Shown: one piece after another, positions 1 to 8,627 of the stretch | Position numbering within the stretch: position 1 is the stretch's first letter | Layout: every line of letters starts with the position of its first letter | Assembly (NCBI RefSeq): GCF_001437425.1 | Contig: NZ_JQCD01000029.1 | Span: forward strand, 1 to 46,728 | DNA from: Weissella minor | GTDB taxonomy: Bacteria; Bacillota; Bacilli; Lactobacillales; Lactobacillaceae | DNA: 46,728 nucleotides | Direction of reading: 5' to 3' | Position numbers and translations under genes: made by a program | The notes under the pieces: generated by a model | Database searches by the model: none | Told to the model about the DNA's origin: nothing | What the model saw: the letters and a program-made list of their open reading frames with translations, nothing else

Positions 1-46
1 AAGTAGTTGGAGGATCTCTTCCTGCGAGGATAGGACGTCGCAATGC
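1..46 (+). rRNA. rrf: 5S rRNA, 3' end (partial)
   Basis: The window opens inside the 3' part of a 5S rRNA. The block GCGAGGATAGGACGTCGC at about 24-41 is the conserved 3' portion of bacterial 5S rRNA, and a terminator follows within ten bases. The gene therefore closes an rRNA operon lying mostly upstream. The exact 3' end is uncertain by a base or two, because the 5' strand of helix I is outside the window. Confidence 0.8.
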
Positions 47-51
47 AAACG

Positions 52-82
52 AAAAGTTACCAGAAATGGTAGCTTTTTTTTT
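52..82 (+). terminator. rRNA operon terminator
   Basis: A 7-bp stem, AGTTACC (55-61) with GGTAGCT (68-74), has a six-base loop and is followed by a run of nine T. It ends the rRNA transcript just before comFA. Confidence 0.85.
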
Positions 83-124
83 GCAAAAAAATTGGAAATG
101 ATGCTCTTTATTATTGGGGATTAT

Positions 125-1390
125 ATGAGAACATCTGAAATCGGTAGACTAATTCAAGTTAAACAAAACAGAAAATTAGAGGCACCTTATCAAAACATCG
201 GGTTAGCGATTGAAGAAAATATTTGTCAGCGATGTGTAAGTCAAATTGATGAACGTTGGCAATTACCAAGTGGCATAAGCTATTGTTGGAATTGTGCGAT
301 AGTAGGACGTTTAACAGAACAAGATACTTTGGGAACACTTAATAGAGGTATTCATGATCGATTTGAGAGGCCAAGCGGCTATTATACTTGGTACGGTCAA
401 TTAACTGAAGTGCAAAGCAGATTAGTCGCGAAAATAATAGATGGATTGCAAATTGGAAAAGACCAATTACTTCACGCTGTAACAGGCGCGGGGAAGACGG
501 AAATGATTTATCCCATCTTAAAAAAATATCTGGATTTAGATTATAGAGTGGCATATGTATCACCACGGATAGAAGTCATTCGAGAATTAGCGCCACGCAT
601 TATGACCTACTTTCACATCGAATACGCGATGCTTCATGGCGAAGTAAAAGACAATAAGCTATGGACACAGTTGCTCTTTGCAACCACACATCAAATGTAT
701 AAATTCTATCGAGCATTTGATTTAATCATTGTGGATGAGGCTGATGCTTTCCCATTTAAAGAAAATCGATCATTATGGTATGCATTGGCACAAGCACGAA
801 GTGACAAGAGTCGCATTATCTATATGACAGCTACACTAAGCAAAGATTTAAAATGGTTAATCAAAATGAAACAAGTACAATTACAACAATTACTTTTGCG
901 ATATCACGGATTTGAGATCCCAAATTTGCAGTTAATCTTGATTCAAAATGATTGGCGTCAACAGCTTCCGCAGCACATGATACGTCAATTACAGAAACAT
1001 AGTGGCCCTTGGTTAATTTTCGTACCAAGAATTGCAGACTTAGACGCGATTGCACAACAGGTTGAAAAGTGCTTACCACATTGTCGAATACGGTGTATAT
1101 CGTCACAAACGGACAAAAGAGAAGGGATTGTTGATGAACTAAAGCAAAATAAGATTGATATTATTTGTACGACAATTATTTTAGAACGTGGAATAACCAT
1201 TTCGAATGTCCAAATTATCATTTTAGATGGTGATGAAGGAATATATACTGACGAATCCTTAATTCAAATAGCTGGACGTAGCGGTCGTGATGCACGCTAC
1301 CCACATGGAAATATTTTTGTTTACTGTTTTGAACGGACGAAGCAATTAATGAAAGTGATAGAAGCAATTGATCAACTTAACGCAAAGTGA
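125..1390 (+). CDS. comFA: ComFA, competence DNA-uptake helicase/translocase
   Basis: ComFA is a membrane-associated superfamily 2 ATPase that helps drive single-stranded DNA through the uptake channel during natural transformation. The 421-residue product has a four-Cys zinc finger (C34, C37, C54, C57), Walker A VTGAGKTE at about 119-126, the DEAD box at 204-207, a MTATLS motif, and a C-terminal helicase domain with a final GRSGR motif. I chose ATG 125 rather than an in-frame ATG at 92 because GGGGA lies four bases upstream, and 92 falls just behind the rRNA terminator without a ribosome binding site. The 3' end overlaps comFC by 23 bases, so the two are translated as a pair. The frame is intact. 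No clear competence-sigma box is seen upstream. Confidence 0.93.
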   Translation: MRTSEIGRLIQVKQNRKLEAPYQNIGLAIEENICQRCVSQIDERWQLPSGISYCWNCAIVGRLTEQDTLGTLNRGIHDRFERPSGYYTWYGQLTEVQSRLVAKIIDGLQIGKDQLLHAVTGAGKTEMIYPILKKYLDLDYRVAYVSPRIEVIRELAPRIMTYFHIEYAMLHGEVKDNKLWTQLLFATTHQMYKFYRAFDLIIVDEADAFPFKENRSLWYALAQARSDKSRIIYMTATLSKDLKWLIKMKQVQLQQLLLRYHGFEIPNLQLILIQNDWRQQLPQHMIRQLQKHSGPWLIFVPRIADLDAIAQQVEKCLPHCRIRCISSQTDKREGIVDELKQNKIDIICTTIILERGITISNVQIIILDGDEGIYTDESLIQIAGRSGRDARYPHGNIFVYCFERTKQLMKVIEAIDQLNAK

Positions 1391-2051
1391 TGCATGTCTA
1401 TTATGTAGTGATTTAATGGAAAACTGGCTTCAATTGGATTTGAGAATGGTCCTAAGGAATCGTTTAATATGTGTGACATGCCAAAATAAATTTCAGCGAA
1501 TTACCGGTTTTCAATGTATGGCATGTGGTCGGAAAATGCAGGATGAGTCAATTTGTGATGAATGTTTGAGATGGCAAAATACTAGTAGCGTAGCGGTTAA
1601 TCATGTAGCCTTGTACGAATATAATGACATGATGCGCAAATTTTTCCAATGCTACAAGTTTATGGGCGGTTATCACTTTGCTGAAATTTTTAAAAAAGAA
1701 ATGATGTTACATATTAGGCAATTGAAGCCTGATGTGATTGTGCCAATACCGGTGCACGAGTGCACATTCAATGAACGTGGATTTAATCAAGTTGAAGGTT
1801 TACTAGTTGGGTATACGCGATTACTTAAAAAAGCAGAAGCTAATAAAGCACAAAGTCTGAAAACACGTGCGAAACGTTTAAATGTAGAGAATCCATTCAC
1901 GGTTAATTTAGACTTAAATGTTCAAAATAATGTCAAAATTTGTATTGTGGATGATGTATATACGACTGGCGCAACTTTACATCATGCATACAATAGTTTG
2001 TATACAGCAGGATATACAAATGTGTGTTCAATAACTTTGGCAAGGGCTTAA
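1368..2051 (+). CDS. comFC: ComFC, phosphoribosyltransferase-like competence protein
   Basis: ComFC is a cytoplasmic partner of ComFA required for transformation. The 227 residues carry N-terminal zinc-ribbon cysteine pairs (C10/C13, C35/C38, C50/C53, C63/C66) and a C-terminal type I phosphoribosyltransferase motif, IVDDVYTTGATL, near residue 192. The start is a TTG at 1368, 23 bases inside comFA. The first in-frame ATG (residue 17) would drop the first CxxC pair, so the TTG is preferred, although its ribosome binding site is weak. Overlap with comFA indicates translational coupling. A new promoter for hpf follows within 20 bases of the stop. Confidence 0.9.
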   Translation: MINLTQSDACLLCSDLMENWLQLDLRMVLRNRLICVTCQNKFQRITGFQCMACGRKMQDESICDECLRWQNTSSVAVNHVALYEYNDMMRKFFQCYKFMGGYHFAEIFKKEMMLHIRQLKPDVIVPIPVHECTFNERGFNQVEGLLVGYTRLLKKAEANKAQSLKTRAKRLNVENPFTVNLDLNVQNNVKICIVDDVYTTGATLHHAYNSLYTAGYTNVCSITLARA

Positions 2052-2067
2052 AGCAAGCTTTAGAAAT

Positions 2068-2097
2068 TTGAATTAAACAAATGAATCATGATAAAAT
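2068..2097 (+). promoter_or_regulatory. hpf promoter
   Basis: TTGAAT (2068-2073), an 18-base spacer, and TAAAAT (2092-2097) preceded by TGA, giving an extended -10. It implies an untranslated leader of about 67 bases before hpf. Confidence 0.65.
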
Positions 2098-2170
2098 AGT
2101 TGTACTAAATATCATTCGGTATGTAGTAAATTCATTGTCAAACCTCCCGAGGTTAGATAGGAGACATATT

Positions 2171-2728
2171 ATGTTAGATTATCAAATTCGTGGTTTAAAT
2201 TTTGAAATTACAGAAGCAATCGATGCTTACGTTAAGAAGCGTCTTTCACGCCTTGAAAAGTATTTAGAGGATGACCAAACTTATGTGGTACGTGTGAAGT
2301 TAAGCAGCCAAAAGAGTGATCGTAGCTTTAAGGCTGAAGTAACAGTGCAACTACCAGATTTAGTTTTACGTGCCGAAGACGCTGAAGAAGACTTGTATGC
2401 AGCAATTGACTTTGTTGCTGACAAGCTAGAACGTCAAATTAAGAAGTACAAGACAAAGATTAACCGTAAGTTGCGTAAGCAAGGAATTGCTGACTTGCAT
2501 GAAGTCGAAAGTGATATTCCTGCAGATACAGCTGATAGCGATGATGAATTAGAAATTGTCCGTAAGAAGACAGTTGAGTTAAAGCCAATGGATCCAGAAG
2601 AGGCTGTGCTTCAAATGGAATTGTTGGGACATGATTTTTATATCTTTATGAATGCTGAAAATGATTTGCCTGCCGCTGTTTATAAGCGTCATGATGGCAA
2701 GTACGCATTACTTGATACAGATAACTAA
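2171..2728 (+). CDS. hpf: Long-form ribosome hibernation promoting factor (HPF)
   Basis: This protein dimerises and inactivates 70S ribosomes as 100S particles in stationary phase or stress. The 185-residue product has the N-terminal S30AE/RaiA-type domain (residues 1 to about 100, starting MLDYQIRG), a charged linker, and the C-terminal dimerisation domain (about 125-185), which makes it the long Firmicutes form. ATG 2171 is preceded by TAGGAGA at 2157-2163; the frame is open further upstream, but that part overlaps the promoter. It has its own promoter and a strong terminator, so it is monocistronic. Confidence 0.95.
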   Translation: MLDYQIRGLNFEITEAIDAYVKKRLSRLEKYLEDDQTYVVRVKLSSQKSDRSFKAEVTVQLPDLVLRAEDAEEDLYAAIDFVADKLERQIKKYKTKINRKLRKQGIADLHEVESDIPADTADSDDELEIVRKKTVELKPMDPEEAVLQMELLGHDFYIFMNAENDLPAAVYKRHDGKYALLDTDN

Positions 2729-2748
2729 ATTAAACGTAAATGATTACG

Positions 2749-2775
2749 CCTCACCAAATTAGGTGAGGTTTTTTT
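2749..2775 (+). terminator. hpf terminator
   Basis: Perfect 7-bp stem CCTCACC/GGTGAGG (2749-2755 and 2762-2768) followed by seven T. Confidence 0.9.
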
Positions 2776-2871
2776 GTAAAAATCAGTTGATGTTTTGTCT
2801 TTATTTCTGACATCATAATACGAGTGAGTACGGTATAATAGATAGACAATAAAAAAATAGAGGAAATAATT

Positions 2872-3312
2872 ATGAAAAAGACATTTGTAACACCACAACA
2901 ATACGCAATGAAAGTTGCAGAAATTGCCCAATTGACTGAAGATACTGGTGAAAAGACTTCACCATTTTTTGACCGTTTAGATGCAGCGTTGAGTGATGAT
3001 AAGCTTGCTGACATGTCTAAGGAAGATTTCCAAGAAATTGCCACTGCTTTTGATGACGCAGTTGATGTTTATCAAGATGCTTCAGCTAACTTGGCGGCCA
3101 TTAAGGCACCTGCTCGTGTATTAGGTATGCATAAGTCATTGGTACAATCATACAAGGACTATGCTGATGCAACGCAGGAAATGGCAGATGCTTTGCAAGT
3201 TGAAAAGCATGCCGTTGATATGGAACAATTCCGTGATTCAGAAGCGAAGCAAAACGATTTAATTGTTAAATTTGGAACGCAATTGCGTCGCGTGATGATG
3301 TCAGCAATGTAA
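2872..3312 (+). CDS. Hypothetical protein, all-helical, 146 aa
   Basis: I do not recognise the family. The product is a soluble, acidic, Ala- and Asp-rich protein with heptad-like hydrophobic spacing, predicted to be almost entirely helical, without cysteines, signal peptide or membrane segment. It superficially resembles small YlbF-like helical bundles, but I see no diagnostic motif. The start is clear: AGAGGA at 2859-2864, seven bases before ATG. A consensus TATAAT lies at 2834-2839, but no well-spaced -35 is visible. The stop is only 12 bases before tex, so the two are probably cotranscribed. Confidence 0.8.
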   Translation: MKKTFVTPQQYAMKVAEIAQLTEDTGEKTSPFFDRLDAALSDDKLADMSKEDFQEIATAFDDAVDVYQDASANLAAIKAPARVLGMHKSLVQSYKDYADATQEMADALQVEKHAVDMEQFRDSEAKQNDLIVKFGTQLRRVMMSAM

Positions 3313-3324
3313 GGTTCAGTAAAA

Positions 3325-5487
3325 ATGCCAGAAGATATAAATACAAGAGTTGCAAAAGAATTGGCCTTGCCTTTAAAAAAGGTAACGGCTGTCCAAGGTT
3401 TGTTGGACGAAGGAAATACGGTGCCTTTCATTGCGCGTTATCGTAAGGAAGCTACTGGAAATTTGGATGAAGTGCAAATTCGAGATGTACAAACCGTGGC
3501 TAAGCGTCTTCAGGAATTAGATGCACGTAAACAAACGGTTGAAAAAGCCATTCGTGAACAAAATGCATGGACGCCGGCATTAGAACATGCTTTAGCCGAT
3601 GCGACTGCGATGCAGGCGGTTGAAGATATTTATTTGCCTTATAAGCAAAAACGTCGCACAAAGGCGACTATCGCGAAAGAAGCGGGACTGATGCCATTGG
3701 CAAAACTTGTTCAGCAATTCCCAGGGGCCGAATTAAAGGACCGTATTGGCGATTTTGTCGCTCCTGACACAGGATTGGCTGATGAACAAGCCGTATTAAG
3801 TGGTGTTCACGAAATTTTTGCGGAGGTTATTGGTGAAAATGCAGGACTTAAAGATTGGGTCCGAACTTACACCGAAAAGAACGGGCATTTAACGTCTAAA
3901 TTAAAGCGTGGTGCCAAGGATAAAGATCCGCAGAAAGTATACGAATTATACTATGAATACGATATGCCAATTAAAAAGGTCGCGAACCATCAAATGTTGG
4001 CGATGCATCGTGGTGAAAAAGAAGGTGTTTTGTCTTCAAGTATTACCGTCGATGTTGATGCGGTTGAACGTTTCTTGAAGTTCCGTTTGGTTGGACAACA
4101 TACGGGATTTGCTGCTGACATCCTAACTGATGCTGCATCCGATGCATATAAGCGTTTTATTGGTCCGGCCATTGAACGTGAATTTAAAAAGAATTTGTTT
4201 GAACGTGCATCAAATGAAGCTATTAAAGTATTTGGACAAAACTTATATCACTTGCTAATGGCGGCGCCATTAAAGGGTAATGTTGTGTTGGGATTTGATC
4301 CAGGTATTCGTACAGGTTCTAAGCTTGCCGTTGTTGATGAAAATGGTAAGTTTTTGGCAAAAAGTGTGATATATCCACACAAAGCCCCAAAGTATGATCC
4401 AAAAGCAGCACGTGAAACAATTATTGATTTGGTAAAACGCTATGATGTCTCGATTGTTGCGATTGGAAATGGAACCGCTAGTCGTGAATCACAACAATTT
4501 ATTGCTGACATTATTAAGAATGATTTACCAGCATTAAAGTACGTGGTTGTAAACGAGGCCGGAGCTTCAGTTTATTCGGCAAGTGATTTAGCGCGAGCAG
4601 AGTTCCCAGAATTACAAGTTGAGCAACGTTCAGCAATTTCAATTGCGCGTCGTTTGCAAGATCCAATGGCAGAATTAATTAAAATTGATCCACAAGCAGT
4701 TGGTGTCGGGCAATATCAACATGATTTGCCAGAAAAAGAAATGTCAAACGAAGTTGATGCTGTTTTGGAAACTGCGGTTAATCAAGTTGGTGTGAACTTA
4801 AATACGGCATCCCCACAATTGTTAACCCATATTGCGGGACTAAATAACACGATTGCGCATAATATTGTGGCTTATCGTGATGAAAATGGTCAATTTGCCT
4901 CACGAACAGAGCTTAAAAAAGTGCCAAAACTTGGCGCCAAAGCATTTGAACAAGCGGCTGGTTTCTTACGAATTCCAGGGGCAAAAAACGTCTTAGATAA
5001 TACCGATATTCACCCAGAATCTTATGCGATTGCGAAATCTGTTTTGAAAATGGAACAGGTTCAGCCTGGAAGTGATGCTAAAGCGAAGCTATCTCAAGTC
5101 AACGTTAAAGCCTTAGCGGACGAATTAACGGTTGGTTTACCAACCTTGCAAGACGTAATCGAATCATTAGGAAATCCTGGACGTGATTTGCGTGATGCGG
5201 AGCCAGGCGCAATTTTGCGTTCTGATGTGTTGAGTCTTAACGATTTGCAAATCGGTATGAAGCTTCAAGGAACTGTTCGAAATGTGGTTGATTTTGGAGC
5301 TTTTGTTGATATTGGTGTGCACGAAGATGGACTTGTGCATATTTCACGTCTAGCCAAGAAGCGGATTTCGGATCCGCATCAAGTGGTCGCGGTTGGTGAT
5401 ATTGTTGATGTGTGGGTCGTTAAGGTGGATAAACAACGTCAACGCATTGAACTCACGATGGTTGAACCAAATTTGGACAATCAATAA
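3325..5487 (+). CDS. tex: Tex-family S1 RNA-binding transcription accessory protein
   Basis: Tex proteins bind nucleic acid and act in transcription and RNA metabolism. The 720-residue protein shows the full family order: a helical N-terminal region, a YqgF/RNase H-like domain (from about residue 321, FDPGIRTGS), helix-hairpin-helix repeats (about 498-551), and a C-terminal S1 domain (about 641-709, GTVRNVVDFGAFVDIG). Length is normal for Tex. The gene starts 12 bases after the preceding hypothetical gene with a modest AAGG site, which suggests a two-gene operon. No terminator is obvious before the next gene. Confidence 0.95.
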   Translation: MPEDINTRVAKELALPLKKVTAVQGLLDEGNTVPFIARYRKEATGNLDEVQIRDVQTVAKRLQELDARKQTVEKAIREQNAWTPALEHALADATAMQAVEDIYLPYKQKRRTKATIAKEAGLMPLAKLVQQFPGAELKDRIGDFVAPDTGLADEQAVLSGVHEIFAEVIGENAGLKDWVRTYTEKNGHLTSKLKRGAKDKDPQKVYELYYEYDMPIKKVANHQMLAMHRGEKEGVLSSSITVDVDAVERFLKFRLVGQHTGFAADILTDAASDAYKRFIGPAIEREFKKNLFERASNEAIKVFGQNLYHLLMAAPLKGNVVLGFDPGIRTGSKLAVVDENGKFLAKSVIYPHKAPKYDPKAARETIIDLVKRYDVSIVAIGNGTASRESQQFIADIIKNDLPALKYVVVNEAGASVYSASDLARAEFPELQVEQRSAISIARRLQDPMAELIKIDPQAVGVGQYQHDLPEKEMSNEVDAVLETAVNQVGVNLNTASPQLLTHIAGLNNTIAHNIVAYRDENGQFASRTELKKVPKLGAKAFEQAAGFLRIPGAKNVLDNTDIHPESYAIAKSVLKMEQVQPGSDAKAKLSQVNVKALADELTVGLPTLQDVIESLGNPGRDLRDAEPGAILRSDVLSLNDLQIGMKLQGTVRNVVDFGAFVDIGVHEDGLVHISRLAKKRISDPHQVVAVGDIVDVWVVKVDKQRQRIELTMVEPNLDNQ

Positions 5488-5549
5488 GGTTCTTTTAATT
5501 AATTCATGTATAATGAAATTAAAATAACTGTTAGAGAGGTGGAAATCAG

Positions 5550-5918
5550 ATGTCATTATTAGAAGGTTTAGGAAAGATTGTTGCTGGGACTGGTGATATT
5601 GTTAACTGGGCTGGAAGCATGTTGCAAGAAGGTGGCGAATACTTAGGTAAGCCAGAAGCCAAGGATGAAATCAAGGCAAAGACTAAGAGTACTGCTAACA
5701 ACGTTAAAGACACTGTTGTCGATACAGCGCAAACTGTGACACATAGTGCTAGTGACTGGGGTAAGCAATTTGCTAATATGGTTGATTCAGGTTTGAAGAG
5801 TTCAAGTGATAATGACGATATTGTTGTCGATTATCCTGATGTTACGCCAGCGCCTGCTGAAAAGAAGCCTGTTGTTGTAGAAATTTTAACACCACATCCA
5901 TTAAAGCAAGATAAGTAA
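5550..5918 (+). CDS. Hypothetical LEA-like small protein, 122 aa
   Basis: The family is not recognised. An N-terminal segment with amphipathic character (residues 1-30) is followed by a Lys/Ala/Thr-rich helical stretch (about 37-80) with repeated KT-ST-A-N-VKDTV-type spacing. That pattern resembles LEA-like or CsbD-like stress proteins, and the tail is acidic and Pro-rich. GAGAGGTGG lies about nine bases before ATG. A TATAAT at 5509-5514 could serve as the -10, but the -35 is poor. A stress or desiccation role is only an inference from composition. Confidence 0.75.
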   Translation: MSLLEGLGKIVAGTGDIVNWAGSMLQEGGEYLGKPEAKDEIKAKTKSTANNVKDTVVDTAQTVTHSASDWGKQFANMVDSGLKSSSDNDDIVVDYPDVTPAPAEKKPVVVEILTPHPLKQDK

Positions 5919-5930
5919 CATGGTCGAGAC

Positions 5931-5959
5931 TTGCGTTATGGACGCAGTTTTGCTATGAT
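5931..5959 (+). promoter_or_regulatory. tRNA-Leu promoter
   Basis: TTGCGT (5931-5936), 17-base spacer, TATGAT (5954-5959) with an upstream TGC, giving an extended -10. Transcription would start about 20 bases before the tRNA. Confidence 0.7.
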
Positions 5960-5986
5960 ATTTCATGGTAGTTTTACCATGAAGTT

Positions 5987-6071
5987 GCGGTCGTGGCGGA
6001 ATTGGTAGACGCGCAGGATTAAGGATCCTGTGGTAGGTAATACCGTGCGGGTTCGATTCCCGCCGACCGCA
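5987..6071 (+). tRNA. tRNA-Leu (AAG anticodon)
   Basis: 85-base class II tRNA. The acceptor GCGGTCG pairs with CGACCGC, and the discriminator is A. The anticodon stem CAGGA/TCCTG encloses the loop TTAAGGA, so bases 34-36 are AAG, reading CUU-type Leu codons after A34 modification. There is a long variable arm and the T-loop TTCGATT. The CCA end is not encoded. Own promoter and own terminator. Confidence 0.95.
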
Positions 6072-6079
6072 TCTAAGCA

Positions 6080-6113
6080 AGAGTTGTTCCCTTTGAGGAA
6101 TGACTCTTTTTTT
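6080..6113 (+). terminator. tRNA-Leu terminator
   Basis: 11-bp stem AGAGTTGTTCC/GGAATGACTCT (two G-T pairs) with a T7 tail. Confidence 0.85.
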
Positions 6114-6131
6114 ATTAAAGAAAAAATGTGT

Positions 6132-6137
6132 TAATAT
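6132..6137 (+). promoter_or_regulatory. Possible extended -10 of the CCGCC/copB operon
   Basis: TGTTAATAT (TG at 6129-6130, TAATAT 6132-6137) lies between the tRNA-Leu terminator and the strong ribosome binding site of the Cys-rich gene. The -35 is poor, as expected for an extended or activator-dependent promoter. No consensus CopY box (TACANNTGTA) is visible. Confidence 0.4.
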
Positions 6138-6173
6138 GTAAGAAAGAAAGCAGGTACGAAAGGAGGGACTAAA

Positions 6174-6332
6174 ATGGCACAATGTTGTGGTTGTTGCGAA
6201 CAAGCAGTTGAGCCGATGCAAACGCAGGCAGCGGTTACAGTAGAAATGATGAACATCGATGGCAGTTCTCGCGAAGATTTGTCATCAGACTCAGTAGAAA
6301 CATTACCAGAACCCTCCGATAAACCTCCGTGA
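6174..6332 (+). CDS. Cys-rich 52-aa protein with CCGCC motif, upstream of copB
   Basis: A short frame begins MAQCCGCCEQAVEP. Four cysteines lie at positions 4, 5, 7 and 8; the rest is a cysteine-free acidic, Ser/Pro-containing tail. Translation support is strong: AGGAGGG at 6160-6167, six bases before ATG. The frame ends 48 bases before the copper ATPase, with no terminator between them, so the two are probably one operon. I know no named family with this layout. The clustered Cys and the context suggest a small metal-binding or copper-buffering peptide, but that is inference; there is no HMA fold or classical metallothionein spacing. A lipobox is absent. Confidence 0.7.
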   Translation: MAQCCGCCEQAVEPMQTQAAVTVEMMNIDGSSREDLSSDSVETLPEPSDKPP

Positions 6333-6380
6333 CGATTCTAACTTTTTTGTAAATTGAACGAGTTAGAAAGAGGTATAAAA

Positions 6381-8513
6381 ATGAATATGAAGAATCAACA
6401 CGAGCACGAAGAGATGCAACATGACATGAGTGGCATGAACCACGAGCATATGGGGCATGAACATGAAGGTATGCAACATGACATGGATGGTATGAACCAC
6501 GAGCATATGGGTCATGATATGGCCGGTATGGATCATGGTGATATGATGATGCACGGTGGGCATATGATGCATATGGGCAATATGAAGCAGAAACTATGGG
6601 TATCGATTATTCTAACGATTCCGATTGTGATTCTGTCACCAATGATGGGGATGAACTTGCCCTTCACAGTTACCGGTATACCGGGACAAAATTGGTTGGT
6701 CTTGCTTTTGGGAACGGTGCTATTTTTCTATGGCGGGCAACCATTCTTTAGTGGCGCCCGGGGTGAATTGGCAGCTAAAAAGCCGGCGATGATGACATTA
6801 ATTACGCTCGGAATTACGGTGGCCTATTTTTATAGCGTTTATGCAACGGTTATGAATGCCTTAAATCCAAGCGCGCATATTATGGACTTCTTCTGGGAAT
6901 TGGCGTCGTTAATTGTCATTATGCTGATTGGGCATATTGTCGAAATGAATACGGTGATGCAAGCTGGCTCAGCGGTCGATGCCTTGGCACAGTTAGTGCC
7001 TAAGTCAGCCCATCGTCAAGCGCATGATGGTAGCATCACAGATGTTGCGATTGATGCTTTGAATAATGGAGATTTGCTTTTAGTTAAGGAAAATGAAAGC
7101 GTCCCAGCAGATGGGATTGTTGTTTCCGGTACACCGGTTTTGGATGAGTCGCTATTGACGGGGGAGTCCGCTGGTGTGGCGAAAAAACAGCATGATACTG
7201 TCGTGGGTGGTTCGCAAAATGGAAACAGTAGTTTTACCATGCAAGTCACACAGACTGAACAAGGCGGTTTCTTGGCCCAAGTTCAGGCATTGGTTGCCAA
7301 TGCACAAAATCATAAATCAGATGCTGAAAATTTGGCGGATAAAGTTGCCGGTTGGTTATTCTATGCTGCAACAGCGATTGCGATTATTGCACTAGTTGTT
7401 TGGACAATGACGCGTGGATTCACGTATGCCTTGCCAATTGTTGTAACGGTCTTAATTATTGCTTGTCCACATGCACTTGGTTTAGCAATTCCGTTAGTTG
7501 CTTCACGTATGACGGGATTAGCTGCTCAAAATGGTTTGTTAATTCAAAATCGAAATGCATTGGAATCAATTAATGATGTGAAATATGTCTTAATGGACAA
7601 AACGGGGACGTTAACCGAAGGGCAATTTAAAGTGCAACAGGTGGTGATGTTTAATCAACACTACCAACAACAAGATGTGTTGACTTTAGCAGCAGCGCTA
7701 GAACAAGGTAGTACGCATCCCTTGGCCACTGGGATTGTCGCAGCGGCTGGAACAAGTGAACTACCAAAAGTCACGCAATTTGAAAATATTCCGGGTACAG
7801 GTGTCACAGGAATCATTAATCAGCAACAAGTTGCCATTGTGAATAAACAACATTTAGTTGATCACGACTTGGCTTTTGATGCGACTGCTTATCAAGCCCA
7901 AGCAGAACAAGGTTATAGTGTGAGCTTTGTGTTAATTGAACAACAAGTGGTTGCCTTAATTGCACAAGGTGATGCAATCAAGGCTGGAACTGATGCCTTT
8001 ATTCATGAATTAAAAAGCATGGACTATACACCAGTTATGTTAACCGGTGATAATCAGCATGCAGCCAAAAAAGTGGCTGAGATGCTGGGCATTGAACATG
8101 TTCATGCTGAATTGAAACCGGATGATAAAATTGACTTTGTGAAGCAATATCAACAAAATGCGGGTGTGATGATGGTTGGGGATGGTGTGAATGATTCTCC
8201 AGCATTAGCACAGGCCACAATCGGTGTTGCAATTGGAGCTGGGACGGATGTTGCCATTAGTGCAGCTGATGTGATTTTGGTTAATTCAAAGCCAACTGAC
8301 ATTTTGAATTTGATTAAATTAGCACGAAATACACGCAAAAAGATGATTGAAAATCTATGGTGGGGAGCTGGCTATAATGTGTTAGCTTTGCCACTAGCTG
8401 CGGGAATTTTAATTCCTTGGGGCATTAAGCTTGATCCAATGGTGGGAGCTATTTTGATGTCAATTTCAACGATTGTTGTTGCGATAAATGCCATGACTTT
8501 AAAAATTAAATAA
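6381..8513 (+). CDS. copB: CopB-type copper-translocating P1B-ATPase
   Basis: A membrane ATPase that exports copper or silver. The 710-residue protein starts with a His/Met-rich cytoplasmic tail (residues 7-67) instead of an HMA domain, as in CopB. It then shows TGES in the actuator domain (260-263), the CPH metal-site motif (362-364) characteristic of the CopB branch, the phosphorylated Asp in DKTGT (406-410), HP in the N domain (446-447), TGDN (555-558), and GDGVND (600-605). All catalytic motifs are intact. ATG 6381 follows AAAGAGGT; an in-frame TTG at 6354 lacks a good site. The tail contains a 57-bp tandem duplication. Probably cotranscribed with the CCGCC gene. Confidence 0.95.
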   Translation: MNMKNQHEHEEMQHDMSGMNHEHMGHEHEGMQHDMDGMNHEHMGHDMAGMDHGDMMMHGGHMMHMGNMKQKLWVSIILTIPIVILSPMMGMNLPFTVTGIPGQNWLVLLLGTVLFFYGGQPFFSGARGELAAKKPAMMTLITLGITVAYFYSVYATVMNALNPSAHIMDFFWELASLIVIMLIGHIVEMNTVMQAGSAVDALAQLVPKSAHRQAHDGSITDVAIDALNNGDLLLVKENESVPADGIVVSGTPVLDESLLTGESAGVAKKQHDTVVGGSQNGNSSFTMQVTQTEQGGFLAQVQALVANAQNHKSDAENLADKVAGWLFYAATAIAIIALVVWTMTRGFTYALPIVVTVLIIACPHALGLAIPLVASRMTGLAAQNGLLIQNRNALESINDVKYVLMDKTGTLTEGQFKVQQVVMFNQHYQQQDVLTLAAALEQGSTHPLATGIVAAAGTSELPKVTQFENIPGTGVTGIINQQQVAIVNKQHLVDHDLAFDATAYQAQAEQGYSVSFVLIEQQVVALIAQGDAIKAGTDAFIHELKSMDYTPVMLTGDNQHAAKKVAEMLGIEHVHAELKPDDKIDFVKQYQQNAGVMMVGDGVNDSPALAQATIGVAIGAGTDVAISAADVILVNSKPTDILNLIKLARNTRKKMIENLWWGAGYNVLALPLAAGILIPWGIKLDPMVGAILMSISTIVVAINAMTLKIK
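6414..6527 (+). repeat. 57-bp tandem repeat in the His/Met tail of copB
   Basis: Two adjacent units start at 6414 and 6471 (MQHDMSGMNHEHMGH, then MQHDMDGMNHEHMGH). Each encodes 19 residues rich in His and Met, and they differ at a few bases. Copy number could vary by slippage and would change the number of metal ligands. Confidence 0.8.
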
Positions 8514-8515
8514 TG

Positions 8516-8552
8516 AAAACCACTCTTTGTGCATAATGAAGAGTGGTTTTTT
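8516..8552 (+). terminator. copB terminator
   Basis: 12-bp perfect stem AAAACCACTCTT/AAGAGTGGTTTT followed by T residues, three bases after the copB stop. Confidence 0.9.
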
Positions 8553-8627
8553 AGTTATTTCCTTAAAATGATGGTAGAATGTACTAAGGACAGGCGCGAT
8601 AAGGTAATATTTTATTTAAAATAAGTG

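Noticed and set aside
47-124. Competence-sigma (Cin-box) promoter for comFA
   Set aside because: No TACGAATA-like sequence is present between the rRNA terminator and the start.
6114-6173. CopY-type cop box before the CCGCC/copB operon
   Set aside because: No TACANNTGTA or close variant is present, so copper control cannot be claimed from sequence.
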